DNA of 64,000 bases from Patagioenas fasciata (GCF_037038585.1 NC_092541.1:5831445-5895444), one strand, 5' to 3'; shown: positions 10,900 through 22,701, counted from the stretch's first letter. Numbers and translations: made by a program. The notes: generated by a model not told the origin, from the letters alone.

Positions 10900-12560
10900 A
10901 CAGGACCAGAAACACCCTTGGTAGAGGTAACAATTTTCAGACAAGCTCATCTTGAATGCAAACATGTGGGCTGTGCTTTAGCTTCCAACACTGCTGCCTT
11001 TTCATTTCCAGGTTTGTGCCATGCTCATCCTCCAATGAAGGCTTCTTCTGATCTCTGGGATGAAAGGTCCCTGGATTTCTCAGGCAGGAATGCAGCAGTG
11101 CAGACAGAAGACTCAGTTCAGGTGCTGTATGGGTCTAAGAGAAGGCAAATTATGTCATTCTGGGTCACTCTCTGTTCTTTGATATACCAGTCTCAGGAAG
11201 AAGCTGAAGCCATAATCGACTGCATGTCCTTGTGCTCCCATGCATGAGGATGTCACAAGTCCTCATCTTTCCTTAACTTCTCAGCTCACCCTGATGGTTT
11301 TTGTGAGCATTGTGTTGCTTGAATTTGACACCATCCTGCCTAACGCTGCCCCAGGAGTCATCAGCAGAGTACACGAACTTCTCTTAATGTGATGGTTCAT
11401 GGTGTTGCTATCTGTGTTCTTTTCCTGTGTATACTTGCAAGCAGCCAAGTTTGTGCAGATGGACATTTGTGTATAATTGCACACTGGTGTGAATGAGTCT
11501 AAGTATGGATGTCCTTGTCTGTCAGTCATCACAACAAAACGTGCGGTTCACTGCAGAGACACTCTCTACTGCTCTGTCCATGAGCACCACAGAGCAGGAG
11601 GTTCCCAGGGCCTAAAGGAGCCCCAGTGCAGCTGAGTGATGTTTGCAGCAGCCTGCCAGAGATCTGCCCAGGGAAGAGAAATGCAGCCCCTGTCTCCTGA
11701 GCCCTCCTTCTCCTGCCCGTCCAAACCTCTTGCTTCCCTGCTGTTGTTTTCAGCTCACAACAAGGATGATTTCAGTCCAGTTTGAATCCTTGGTTTCACA
11801 GTGTAACAACATTGGATTTGTCTCATCATGGCTGGCAGTCTCCCCTCCCTGCATCTCCAGGCCAGGAAACAGCTGCTCTCCCCAGCACTAGAGAGTTCAA
11901 TACGAGGGGTTTGCTTTGTGGGCAAGGAGGAAGGCTGAGGAATCCTGTCGACCGTGTGCTGGCCATCCCTGAGGGGACCTCCTTCCAATGCACTCTAGAA
12001 TGTGTCTGAGATGGCATAGAGCCCAATTTCATGCACAAGTCAATGCCAATGTGCAGTAGATTGATCAGGTCCTATGTCAGACAAGAATTATGGCCTTCAA
12101 TCAGAGAGCTACTGACTGAAGGGAACATGGAGTCTGATGCTGCTGTGCTGTGAGTAGAAAGACAGACTGTGTAGCTTCCACTGGGAAAGCCAAAGAACAG
12201 GTGGATGCTTTGGACTTCAGATCACACTGACCATTACATCTTGCATTACAGTTTCAGTCTTAGTGTCCAGGAACTGCACATGGAAGGGAAGGAACATGAA
12301 ATTCAAGAAAACATCCCCAAAACACAGTTGTTGTCCCTCTTTCTAACAAGGTCTGTTCCCAGCAAGCACTTTTCTGAAGCCTCCACTCCTGACTGTTTGT
12401 CAGCTGCAGCTCAGTTGAGGGCTTTCTGCCTTCCCTTCAGTGACCTCAGTGAAATCAATGCCAGGAGCTCTGCTGGGAGAGCTCAGCCAGGGCTGATTTG
12501 CCCTCTCCATGAAGCTGCTTTGAGCTGAGGACAATGGGCCAAACCCATTGCTTTCTCATG
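10900..12560. other. Keratin-upstream intergenic block
   Basis: No gene seen. The block is shared with about 23.47-24.96 kb, 41.0-42.7 kb and 57.87-59.53 kb, so the region 5' of the keratin duplicated together with it. It could hold feather-specific regulatory elements, but nothing specific is readable. Confidence 0.5.
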
Positions 12561-12564
12561 AGGT

Positions 12565-13620
12565 AACAGGCACTGTGGACATGGAAAGGGCAGGGATATC
12601 TGTACCTGGAGCTTAGCAAGACCTTTGGCAGTTTCTCTCTTACTTCTTTCATGACCAAGTATGAGATGAATGGGTGCAGTGAAAGGATGATAAGGTGTGG
12701 AGAAAATTGCCTGGACTAACAGGCTCAGATGGTTATGACCACAGTGCAAAGCTCAGCTGCCCAACACTTACTGGTGGGGTGTAATAGTAGGGATCCAGTA
12801 GTAGAACCAATACTGTTTGATGTTTTAATGAATCCCATGAGTCATGGGAAGCGGGGAACTCCCAGAGACTCTGTGGATAACACCCAGCAAGGGGAATGGG
12901 TCATAACGGTTGGACATGGCTCCTGGTCAAAGGACCTGAACAGTCTGAAGAAGTGGGCTGACTGGAAACTCATGGATGCCAAAAACAGCAAGGGCAAGGT
13001 TTGGCATGTGGGGGAGTAACCAGCTAGTTCATGGAGTCATGTAGGCTAGAACTGGCTGCCTGGGAAGCAGATCCACAGGAAACGATGTGAGGTTTCAAGG
13101 CTGATCCATCTGACTATCAGACAGCAGTGTGCCCTAGCAGCAAAAGGACCAGCTGCGTCCTGAGCTGTGTTAATGTTTTGCCAGCAGGTACAAGAACACG
13201 ACCCTTTCCATCTGGCCCATATGAGATCATATGTGGAGTACTGCTGCCAGACTGGGGCTCCCTGGTCAAGGAAGGGTATCAACGTATGGAAGTGAGTTCA
13301 ACAAGGCCACTGTACATCTTAGGCAGCTGATGAACATGACATGCAAGGAGACACTGAGAGAAATGGGTGTCTTCATCTTGGACAAGAGATGTCTAGAATA
13401 ATTTCTTGCCTTCTGTAACTGCTTGTACAGAGGAACACAAGAAGATGCACATGGCCCGTGTAAGTGCCCAGGAGACAGACTTGGTGCAATTTCCATCCTC
13501 TGAGGTGCTAAAGAATGGACTGAATGTGACTTTGAGCAACAGGATCTAATGGGATCTGTTCTGAGCAGAGGAGTGACCTAGATGACTTCTGAAGGTCCCT
13601 TCTTAACTACATTCTGACTC
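12565..13620 (+). mobile_element. Old CR1 LINE (RT thumb to 3' region)
   Basis: Fragments in order: EPILFDVLMN (CR1 GPVLFNVFIND), LNSLKKWADWKLMDAKNSKG (the typical LDRLEKWADWNLM block), then the region coding VRPHLEYCVQFWAP-like peptide, then diverged 3' sequence. It has many stops. The same insertion lies upstream of every family-2 V segment, so it predates the module duplications. Confidence 0.8.
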
Positions 13621-13691
13621 CGTAATTCTCCTCCTCAACTACTCACACTGACACCTGCACGGCCATGAGCACGTGTCCCCACACCCCTCTA

Positions 13692-14021
13692 CCACAAACC
13701 AACTTTCAGTCATTGTGCTGGGACTACACAGAGGCAGCTGAAGGGAGGCTCTCAGCCTCCTCACTGCCTACCGCAGGAAATCAGTGGCTGCTGTTTCCAG
13801 CCCCTGAGCTCGGAGACAGCTCTGGGAAGCTGGTCCAGGAGCCGAAGCTGTGGCCGTGCAGAGCCCCGGAGCCCTGTGCACTCGGGCGAGATCCCGAGCG
13901 ACGCAGGCGCAGGACTCAGCCCCAAGGCGGAGCTTGCGGTGGAGAGGAGAAGAGGAGGAGGGTCGGAGCAGAGAGCCGGAGCTGCGGGGGGGCAGCGAGG
14001 CGCGGGCGGCGGAGCGGCGGG
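13692..14021 (+). promoter_or_regulatory. Putative V2-1 promoter and GA-rich 5'UTR
   Basis: The block from ccacaaaccaactttcag through cagtggctgctgtttccag and ctcggagacagctctgggaa is conserved before V2-3, V2-4 and V2-5 but missing before V2-2. It is followed by a purine-rich, then CpG-rich stretch up to the ATG. Confidence 0.5.
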
Positions 14022-14872
14022 ATGCGGCGGTGCCGGGGCGCAGGGCTGGCGGGACTGGCCGCGGTGCTCCTGGGTGCGCGGGGCTGGCGGGGCTGAGTGG
14101 GGGACGGGGCTGAGCCTGGGGTGGCCCCCGCAGGTCCCTCGAAGCTGTCGTCCCCTCTGGCTTCTTCACAGACTTTTGCCCCCAAACCACCCTCCCCTAC
14201 GTCCCACATTCCTTCTAGAAAACTCATCGCTCTATTTTTTTTCTAGTTCTCCCTGTTTCCTTTCTTGCCTCTGTGTCTTTCCCTATAACTCATGCAGTCA
14301 TTCTTTCCCCTTGCTACTTTGTGTTTATCAGTCTTTTATCCCACTTCTTTTCTAAATGATTCCACCCTTCCACCTATCGTTCATGCATTCATATCTCCAC
14401 CAAATACTATGGACACTTCCATTACTCATGTGTGCGCTTCTTCTAGAACCCCTTCTCATCATCTCTATTTGTTCCTCAGTGCTCCTGTGGGATTTGTTCC
14501 CGGAAGCAGCAACCAGGGCTTTGAGGTTTTGAGGAATTTTGAGGATTTGAGGATGTTTTCCTTCTTTTTCTCCTCGGCAGTGGCTTCGGGAAGAGCCCAG
14601 GTGCAGCAGGAGCCGTCGGCAGAGACCTCCGAGGACACCGAAATCAGCATCAACTGCTCACACCCCAACATACAGATCAATGATTACATCTTCTGGTACC
14701 GTCTCCTCCCGGACCGACGTCCCGAACTCCTCGTGTGGGGTATTAAAGGCTCCAAAGCGCTGTCGGACCCGCCGGGTTGGCTGTCGGTGGCGGCAGACCG
14801 CCGGTCCAGCGCCCTGTGGCTCTCCCGGCCCCGGCGCGGGGACGCGGCGGTGTATTACTGCGCCGTGGGAGA
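14022..14872 (+). CDS. TRAV: T-cell receptor alpha V segment, family 2, copy 1 (V2-1)
   Basis: Germline V segment of a second TRAV family. The leader exon is 14022-14073 (MRRCRGAGLAGLAAVLL plus one base, donor gtgcgc). The 507-base intron ends in cctcggcag and the V exon is 14581-14872. Landmarks are Cys43 in SINCSH, Trp56 in FWYRLLP, and Cys111 in DAAVYYC; the germline CDR3 starts CAVG. The PRRGDAAVYYC framework-3 end with RRSSALWL resembles the second chicken TRAV family as I remember it. CDR1 is around HPNIQINDY. The exon abuts a 23-RSS. Compared with its duplicate V2-5 there are five base differences, all replacements. The 3' 144 bases from 14781, running past the RSS, are identical in all five family-2 copies. 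Confidence 0.95.
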
Positions 14873-14911
14873 CACGGGGAGAGGAGCCGGGGCTGCGGCC
14901 GGGCACGAACC
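14873..14911 (+). other. 23-RSS of V2-1
   Basis: Heptamer CACGGGG (14873-14879), 23-base spacer, nonamer GCACGAACC (14903-14911). The spacer is GC-rich. Heptamer positions 4 and 6 differ from CACAGTG and the nonamer has a C in the A-tract. Confidence 0.88.
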
Positions 14912-14974
14912 GCCGCGGGCGGGGCCGGGCGGGTGAGGCGGGGCAGCGGGGACAGGGGGACAGCCCTGGTCGAC

Positions 14975-14989
14975 CCGCCAGGGGGCGCT
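14975..14989 (+). promoter_or_regulatory. CTCF-like motif 3' of V2-1 RSS
   Basis: CCGCCAGGGGGCGCT closely fits the CTCF core consensus (CCACCAGGGGGCGCT) in forward orientation, 63 bases after the nonamer. A CTCF site near a V-segment RSS would tether it for loop-extrusion scanning, as described for mouse VH segments. Binding is inferred. Confidence 0.65.
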
Positions 14990-15189
14990 GCCGCTCCGCC
15001 CGCAGGAGCCGCCTGGCCCCCTCCGCCCCCAGGGCGGCTCCCCCGCCCGAGCACCGGCAACGATATTGACATTACACCAACCGCACCCCCACATGGATTC
15101 AGACCACTGAGTCTACGTGCTGATCCTTCCTTCTGAGCCTTCCGAATGACAAGAGGAGATGCCCATGGACAGTTGTCCCGTGCTGGGGG

Positions 15190-15600
15190 CTGGTTGTGCT
15201 CCCCAGGAGGGGCAAAAAGCTGTAGTTGATCTCTCCACAGAGCCTCCTCATGGCAAAGATGGGCAGTTCCAAGCACACCTGATGGAAAAGACTCTCCTCT
15301 TCATTCCCTCCTGTCAGCTATTTACACACATTGCCAGTGTCCCCCCTGAGCCGTCTCTTCCCCAGGCTGTACACTGTCAGCCCTCTCAACATATTCTCAT
15401 AGGAAGGATGCTTCAGTCCCCACACCATTTTGCTGGTCTCACTCCAGTATCTTTCTTGTATTGAGGAGTGCAAAAGTGGAGTGAGCACTCAGCAGTACTG
15501 AGTAGGGAGGATCAGGTCCTTTGTCCTGCTGGTTGACTCTCTTCCTACTACAGCCCAGGCTGCTGTTGGCCTTCCTTGCCATGAGGGTCCATTGCCACAG
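15190..15600 (-). mobile_element. CR1 LINE fragment
   Basis: On the minus strand it carries MARKANSSLGCSRKRVNQQD and the following VLLSAHSTF region, then a decayed CR1 3' part (gaagcatccttcctatgag). It lies between each family-2 V and the next family-1 V in modules A, D/E and E. Confidence 0.7.
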
Positions 15601-15778
15601 CAGACACAGGAACACCCCAGAACTGCTGAAACTGAGCGGGACACAGCAGCGAGTATTCAGGAGCAGTATCCCAGCTGCTTGTCCAGCTCTTCCTCTTCCC
15701 TCAGCATGCACCAGAGACCACTGTTGGAGAAGAAGACTCTTGGTATGAGACATGACTTCTCCTGTGTTTTTACCTTGT

Positions 15779-15826
15779 TGAAAAAACAAACAAACAAACA
15801 AACCAACAAACAAAAAAAACCCCAAC
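15779..15826 (+). repeat. A-rich (CAAA)n microsatellite
   Basis: Short array of caaa units, also present with a different length at 62755-62793. Confidence 0.8.
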
Positions 15827-16976
15827 AGGTTGGAATCTATGGGCACAGATTATCTCATTCCACACATTTCAAGCGACCCAGGTGCTTCTTTACACCTACC
15901 ATACATCTGAAAATGAGTGCTCCTTTGGCCAAGCTTTGCCTTTTCTTTTATGCTTGTAGTTTCTCAATCATTCTGAGAAGTGAATGCCACGACGGCATTG
16001 CTACAGGTCTTGCAGGGAGACATTTCAGAGACTGAACTCAACATGGAGTTTCTCCCCAGAGCCGACTCAGGAGACTCAATTTCCTCTGGGCACAGGAGAC
16101 TTTCAGCTTCTTAAAGAACTTTCTTGCCTGAAGAACTCCAGCAAAGGCCACTGTAAGGACAAGTGGAAGGTGAGAGCCACTGGTTCACTAAGGCTGGCAG
16201 ATCAAATCCCTTTTCTTTTCAAAGGGAAGAGCAAAGAAAAGGGAAAGTGATAAACAAAGCACACAATGACACCGATCTCTCAGTAGGTGATAAGGGAGAC
16301 AAGGAGGGAGACCAGAGCTCTGCAGCCTCTAATTGATGGGCCATTGGGAAACTGCAGGTGTAGCTTTGTAGTGGGACAGGCTGAGCTTTGGAAGTGACAG
16401 GAAGTGACAAGAAGAACAGGAGGATTTGCATGTTTGAGCAGAGCCCTGTGGGACTAGACAACACTTCCTAAGGCATGTGGAGGGGAAGAGTCAAAGGTGG
16501 GGGGAAAGAGGAGACTGGGGAGGATCAAGGGGAGAAAATAGAGAGGGGGAAGAATAAAAGGTGGTACCTGCACCTAAGCAGGAGTTGGTCAGTGCAATTG
16601 TTGGGGTGACCCCTGTGCCTGACCAATACAGCCCCCCTGCCTTCTTATTAAACCCTTTCTTAAGAAGGAAAGGGAAAGGTTATGTCAGCCTGGAGACCCT
16701 CCACATCTCTAGGAACCTCATTTGAGAACATGACGAGGTCCAGCACATCATCTATGAGGACAGGAGATGAGGACTTCACTGCAAGCAGACCAGGAACAGC
16801 CCCTTCCCGTTATGGCATTCCCTCAGTTACCAGGACATCTCCTTTTGAAATTGTTGAGAATGCTGAATGACCCACAGATGTTCTTGGTGGAGGAGGGAGA
16901 AACCCTGAATGAGACTTTCAGGCACAGGAAGTATAGATCTCTTCTCTTCCCCACTTCTACATTTGCTCCCCCCCAG
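15827..16976. other. V1-upstream non-coding block (module B)
   Basis: No gene seen. The sequence is homologous to about 300-1215 and leads directly into the V1-2 promoter block without the 2-kb insertion of modules A and E. Confidence 0.55.
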
Positions 16977-17062
16977 AGTGGTTTCCGGCAGCTCTGGTAT
17001 CTTGGGGCTGGGAAGTGCTTTTCTGACTCTCTCACTCAAGAAACAAGCAGGCTGTTCTCGGC
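16977..17062 (+). promoter_or_regulatory. Putative V1-2 promoter-proximal block
   Basis: The conserved family-1 block (agtggtttccggcagctctg, ggggctgggaagtgctttt) ends at the leader ATG. It differs from copy 1 by an inserted aagaaacaag-like stretch. Confidence 0.45.
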
Positions 17063-18523
17063 ATGCACCTTGGGTACCTGGTCCTCACTGCCTTCCTGGG
17101 GCAACTGCTGGGTAGGTCTTTGCTTTCTGTAAATTCATCCTTCTTCTTCTTCTCCCAAGGAAACTCCCACCAACCTCATCAGGATCATGCAGAGAACTAC
17201 TCATGATTAAAGGGAAAACACAAGGTAATGCCACCTCACATTTGTGTTTTTGCACCAGTTCTCTAAAGATTCTCTTAGTGTTAGAAGGAGAGGAGAGGAG
17301 AGGAGAGGAGAGGAGAGGAGAGGAGAGGAGAGGAGAGGAGAGGAGAGGAGAGGAGAGGAGAGCAGAGGAGAGGAGAGGAGAGGAGAGGAGAGGAGAGGAG
17401 AGGAGAGGAGAGGAAAGGAAAGGAAAGGAAAGGAAAGGAAAGGAAAGGAAAGGAAAGGAAAGGAAAGGAAAGGAAAGGAAAGGAAAGGAAAGGAAAGGAA
17501 AGGAAAGGAAAGGAAAGGAAAGGAAAGGAAAGGAAAGGAAAGGAAAGGAAAGGGGGAGATGCCTCTGATCACTTCTTTCCCTGTTCTCTCCTATTTTATC
17601 AATCACTCTCTGCCTCTCTTTTCTGACCTACGTGCTGTCACCATAGGAGATCTCAGCTCTCTCTGCACTCCCACATTTCTCCCTTCACAATCCCAATTAT
17701 TAACAGCAGATCCTATCAAAGCAGTTACATGGACTTTAAAGCTCTCATCCCATTGACATTACCAAGGTGTCCCATTCTACCTCTGGGCTGGTACATGTCT
17801 GTCATGACCTCCAGTTTCCTCCTAGTTATTGACACAGGCGGGATTCCTTCTTTCCAAAATTTAGCTCAGCTGTGTGTTGGCTCAGGAGCCCAAGAAATGA
17901 CAGTGATTCGGAATCAGGATGAATCTTTTTTGTCTCTGCAGGCCTCTCAATCCGCTGGGGGTGTGCTGGTCCTAGCACATGAAGGTCAGGCATGACAGGT
18001 TGTTCCCTGGTCCTCTGGGCAGTAGGAACAGGACCAGGGACACAGCACAGCTCTCCTCAGAGTCCAGCTCTAATCGCCTGCCCAGAACTACTCTGCACCT
18101 TGCTGTCCCCACACATCAGGATTCTCCTGCAGGCCAAGGGACAAGGAGACTTCTCTAGCAGAGTTTGGCATTCATTCCTCGTTTGCTTTCCAGAGCCCTT
18201 CCCTGCAGAGTTCCTGACCTTCACTTTCTTCCAGGTACCATGGGGCAGGTCACTGTCACCCAGCAAGAAGGACAAGTCACAGTGAAGCAGAGAGACACCT
18301 TCCAAACTACCTGCACATATCAGACCTCCAACTTTCGAGGCTTGCTCTGGTACCAGCAGAGGAAAGGCCAAGCTCCCCAGCTGGTCTCATATCACGCAAG
18401 ATCTGGCCACAAGCGCAGCGACCGTTTCAGCACAACTCTGAACACCACGGGGAAATACAGCGTCCTGCAGGTGGAGGAAGTCGAGGTGTCTGACAGTGCC
18501 TTGTACCTCTGTGCTGTGCAAGA
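17063..18523 (+). CDS. TRAV: T-cell receptor alpha V segment, family 1, copy 2 (V1-2)
   Basis: Leader exon 17063-17111 with donor gtaggt; V exon 18235-18523 after ttccag. The intron is 1123 bases, the longest of the family, because it carries a pentanucleotide microsatellite of about 267 bases. The V exon is intact, with LLWYQQ and SDSALYLC as in copy 1. CDR1 is TSNFRG (copy 1 TSNFYG), CDR2 is VSYHARSG, and HKRSDRF replaces LKRSDHF. The split codon uses gt, still giving Gly17. Germline CDR3 is CAVQ. Nothing prevents function in the coding part; whether the long polypurine array affects splicing is unknown. Confidence 0.94.
17287..17553 (+). repeat. (GGAGA)n-(GGAAA)n compound microsatellite
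   Basis: GGAGA units run to about 17412, with one GCAGA interruption, then switch to GGAAA units to about 17552. All purine on one strand, inside the V1-2 intron. Long apparent reading frames across it are artefacts of the repeat. Confidence 0.97.
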
Positions 18524-18562
18524 CACCCTGGTGCAGGGAGCTTCCTTGGCTGTGCAAGAACC
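18524..18562 (+). other. 23-RSS of V1-2
   Basis: Heptamer CACCCTG, 23-base spacer, nonamer GCAAGAACC (18554-18562), identical to V1-1. Confidence 0.9.
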
Positions 18563-19189
18563 CCAGGGAGGGAGGGGATGCGTCTGTGCAAGGCTGAGCT
18601 TGTGGGATGGGGCCCTGAGCTGTGCCCTGGCAGCGCTGCTTCCCCTGTGTCCTCAGGGATCTGCAGGGGAAGATCCTGTGATGTAACATTTTCTGTCCAT
18701 TCCAGACACCATTTATGCACACATCGTCTTCAATATTCTCATACTAAGTCAAGGTAGTTTCTTCTTCTTGCCAGTGCATGGAAAGCTCCACTGTTTGGCA
18801 AAGTGCAAGCAGCACACACAAGAGCCATTGCATTGACATGCTAGTGATTTGTTCATCTTGATCACAAGTAGTACACCTGTCCTCCCTGGCAGTAATAGGG
18901 TTTGTCTTGTCTTGAGGGGACACCTTATTACTACTTCCGTTTTGCTGTTTCCCCCTTAAACTTCAGTCATGGCAGGTGTTTTTAAGAGGTGCTGGACCTT
19001 TTCTTTCTCCTATTGATATGCCAATAAACCGCCCCACATGCAGACCAAGAGAAGTGCACTTGAGGCAGCTCCCAGCATGGGGCATCCATGGGTCCTCTAT
19101 CCCCTGTTCTCCCTGGGGAGGCAGCAAAAGGCTCAGCCTCATTTCAGCAGGTGTCTCGTCTCTGCCACTGGAACAGGAGGTTGAGGGAA
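18563..19189. other. Intergenic after V1-2
   Basis: No gene seen. The first ~170 bases are nearly identical to the sequence behind the other family-1 segments; the rest is homologous to 5.1-6.0 kb and 30.1-30.6 kb. Confidence 0.5.
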
Positions 19190-19700
19190 GGTTTCCTCCC
19201 CTTCTACTCTGCCCTGGTGAGGCCGCATCTGGAGTAATGTGTCCAGTTCTGGGTTCCCCAGTTTAAGAAAGACAAGGAGTTGCCAGAGAGAGTCCAGCAG
19301 AGGGACACAAAGTTGATGAGGGGTCCAGAGCTCTCTCTGTTCATTCTAGAGAAAAGAAGACTGAGTTTCTTATTTGTGTTTATAAATATCTCAGGATGGT
19401 GTCAAGAGGATTGTCCAGACTCTTTTCAGTCGTGCTCAATGATAGGATGAGGGGCAGTGGGTACAGACTGAAACACAGGAGGTTCTATCTAAACATAAGG
19501 AGAAACTTCTTTACTTTGAGGGTGCCAGAGCCCTGGAATGGGCTGCCCAGAGAGGTTGTGAAGTCTCCGTCTCTGGAGACATTCAGAACCTGTCTGGATG
19601 CAACCTGTGTGATCTGTTCTAGGTGAAACTGCTTTAGTGGGAGGGTTGTACTAGATAATCTCCAGACATTCCTTCCAAACATATCCATTCTGTGATTCTG
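19190..19700 (+). mobile_element. CR1 LINE 3' end
   Basis: Runs from ctactctgccctggtgagg through ggttctatctaaacataagg and ggaatgggctgcccagagag to the terminal ccattctgtgattctgcga. It is the equivalent of 6040-6569 in module A, directly abutted by a second CR1. Confidence 0.88.
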
Positions 19701-19704
19701 CGAA

Positions 19705-20990
19705 TCTGTGTGCCTGGCAAAATTATGGAGAAGGTTATTCTGGGACTTATTGAAGAACATCTGAATGACAATGCAGTCACTGGTCACAGCCAGCATGGGT
19801 TCCTGGGCGGAAAGTCCTGCTTGATCAACTTAATTTGTTTCTACAAGGTTTCCCATTTAGTTGACCAAGGGAAGCCTGTTAATGTGGTCTTTTGGGGTTA
19901 CAGTAAAGCCTTTGATATTGTCTCTCACAGTATCCTCCTGTACAATGTGTCCAACACACAGATGGAGAAGCACACAATGCATTGGGTGAGCAATTGCATG
20001 ACGGGCTGGTCTCAAAAGGTTCTAGTAAATGTGGTTCTGCTGGGCTGGTGACCAGTCACTAGTGGAGTTCTGCAGGGACCCATCTTAGGGCCAGTCCTCT
20101 TTCATGTCTTTATAAATGACTTCGACTCAGGACTTGAGGGATTGCTTACTGAGTTTGTTGATGACACAAAATCAGGGGGAGCTGTTGACACTCTTGAGGG
20201 CAGAGAGGCCCTGCAGAGTGATACAGACAAATTTGAGAACTGGACAATTACCAACCACATGAAGTTCCACAAGAGCAAGTGCTGGATTTTGTACCCGGGA
20301 CACAGCAACCCTGGCTGTACAGACAGACTGAAGGACAAGATGCTGGAGAGTAGCTCTGCAGAGATGGATCTGGAGGTTCTGGTTGACAGCAGGTTGAACA
20401 TGAGACAACAGTGTCCCTGGCAGCCAAAGGGGACCCATGTCCTGGGTACATCCAGCACAGCATGGCCAGCTGGGCAGGGAGCGGATTGTCCTGCTCTGCC
20501 TCACCTGAGGTATTAGAGACAGTTCCGGGCACTACAGGATAAAAAGGTTTTAAAGCTACTGGAAAGTGTCCAGAATAGAGCTACAAAGTTGGTGAAGGTT
20601 TTGGGGGTGAAGCCATATGAGAAACAGCTAAAGTGACTTGGTTTTGTTGGCCTGGAGAAGAGGAGACTGAAGGGAGAATTCATGGCGGTCTACAGCTTCC
20701 TTGTAAGGGGAAGACGAGGGACAGACGCTGTGTTCTTTTCTCTGACAACCAATGGCAGGATCCATGGGAATGGCTGGAAGATGGGTCAGGGGAGGTTTCG
20801 GTTGCATATTAGGAAAAGATTCTTCCCCCAGACAGTAGTGGAGCACTGGAACAGGCTCCCCAGGGAGGAACTCACAGTACCAAGCCTGACAGTATTCGAG
20901 AAGAGACTAAATAATGGCCTCAGACAAAAGGTGTGAACTGTGGGGTTGCATACACAGGGATAGGAATTTGGCTTGATGATCATTGTGGGT
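19705..20990 (+). mobile_element. CR1 LINE (RT domain to 3' end)
   Basis: The longest CR1 here. It carries RT peptide blocks ILGLIEEHLNDNAVTGHSQH, GFLGGKSCLINLI, FGYSKAFD-like (WGYSKAFDIV), GPILGPVLFHVFINDFDSGL and the FVDDTKSGG motif at the place of the catalytic YADD, then the 3' region. In-frame stops and frameshifts show it is dead. The gggttgcatac end lacks a clear terminal repeat. It inserted next to or into the older CR1 and is absent from module A. Confidence 0.9.
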
Positions 20991-22380
20991 TCCTTCCAGC
21001 TCAGGATATACTATGAAAGAAGAATCTCTGGGAAAAATGCCCTTGGTTCAAACCCTAAAACACACATGGATCCTTTTCCCTTTTATCTACTTTTCCAAGA
21101 TCATTTTTGTTGGGCAGGCAAAGCAGGGATCACACCAAGAGCCAGTAGCAGCCCTCTGGCAGCGCTTTGGCCAAAGGCCTCACTCGCATGTCAGGAGAAA
21201 TGCCATCCCTCCCTCTTCTACAAGGACAAACAGAGATGGTATCATCATTGCAAAGGACCTGAGGTACCTGGTGCTCGTTGCAAGGTTGAGTGCAGTAGGG
21301 TCAGGAAGTGGAACTCTCCTGCCATTGATGATAGTTATTAAAGTATGACTAAGGCAAAGACATTTGACATTCAGTTGAAATGTGCTTATGAAGCTTTTGG
21401 CATTCAGTCATTCTGAGATCTTCTTCATTTGGCATAATTCCCTGGTGGAGGACAGTGCTACGGGGTTTTCTGTCCTTACACTTCTACACCTTCGGGAGGA
21501 CAACTGGTGGTTCATGCAGGAAACAGGATATGAGTCCGTAGTGACTGCCAAGAGACATTTCCACTGATCAAAAGGGATGAGATTTAAATGTAAAAGAAAC
21601 CCTTTCCCCCAGAATGGCAGCCAATTCCTGAGCACAAACTCAGCCCATCTGCAGCTCTCTTGGCATGTGCAACCAGTACTGCCATATCTGCTGATCTTTA
21701 CCTTCTCCTGTATGCTGTGGTCAGAGCAATTCGCTCTCCCTCAGAAATGCACCCTTTCAGTGTCCCCGTTTCTGTGCTGAATGTCCTCACCTCCCGCATG
21801 CTTAATTACCATTTCAAGCTTGACACATTCAACAGTGGGTGTCAATTTTCCCCACTACTCCCGGCCATGGCCACGGGCCATAACCCTGACGTTGGGTGAT
21901 GGAGGGGAGAGGAAGGTGCAGTAGCAGCTATGGGCCATCCCAAGGGCTGTTCCAAGCTTTACTGCTCTTGCCATTCTGCAAAGCAAATCATCTTCCAGAG
22001 CCCCACACCCACTCCCTGCCACCCCAGCACAGCTCTGGCCACAGCAAGGGAACATCCTTACTCAAGAGCTCAGGGGGCTGCTGACCCCTCAGGGCCTCTT
22101 GCCTTACTGGGCATTCGTGGGCAGAGGCACAGCAAGGGAAGGCCTGGTGGTCACTGACAGCAGAGTAGCCAGGGATGATTTCCTCAGGTCCAAGGGAAGG
22201 TGCCCAAAAGAGGAGCCACTGCAGACTGTCCCAACCTCTCATTCCTCTATCAATGGAGAAAGACCTTCTTGTGCCTTCACCCCCTTTCCACCCCAGAGTA
22301 ACGCCCTTTTCCTTTGGCAGTCTGGGGAGAGTTCACAGAGGGAAGGACCACATGGAGGACAAGCTTGAGTGCAGCAGAAC
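20991..22380. other. Intergenic downstream of keratin B
   Basis: No gene recognised. Parts at 21.1-21.4 kb and 22.2-22.38 kb match the keratin-downstream sequence of module A; 21.6-22.2 kb is specific to this module. Confidence 0.5.
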
Positions 22381-22386
22381 TTTAAT
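22381..22386 (-). terminator. Poly(A) signal of keratin B
   Basis: ATTAAA on the minus strand, in the same context as for keratins A and C. Confidence 0.7.
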
Positions 22387-22701
22387 GCATAAAAGAGGGA
22401 AACAATGTCACTGCAAGTGGAGGACAGCAGTGCAGGAATCCCCAGAGGAATCCACAAGTCTGCAGTCCATGGTCATTAAGAAGTTTGTGCATGATGTTCA
22501 TCTGCCTGCCCCATAGAGTGAGAGAAGACAGCTGATTCCCACCAGGCTGGACCTGGGGGAACCCTTTTGCCAAGGAGAACTGAAGCAATCAAAGAAAAAG
22601 GTAGAAAAGGTAAAGACATTCAGCTATACTGAAAACACTTTGCCCAGCACCATGTTTTGAGTTCCTCAAGGTGTCTCCCTGGGCCCTTCCCAGATTCTTT
22701 A

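Larger units (their letters stand above)
1..17030. repeat. Segmental duplication, first copy (module A)
   Basis: This stretch reappears at 47048-64000, in the same order and orientation, with only scattered substitutions by eye. The offset drifts from about 47.05 kb at the left end to about 46.97 kb at the right because of indels between the copies. It holds V1-1, V2-1, keratin A, an olfactory-receptor fragment and several CR1 pieces. It probably extends left of the window. A collapsed or uncollapsed haplotype in the assembly is an alternative explanation. Confidence 0.9.

Noticed and set aside
17085-17756. Long frames across 17287-17553
   Set aside because: Same artefact from the GGAGA/GGAAA array inside the V1-2 intron.
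19692-20051. A functional reverse transcriptase gene
   Set aside because: It is a CR1 RT fragment with in-frame stops and frameshifts and no 5' part.
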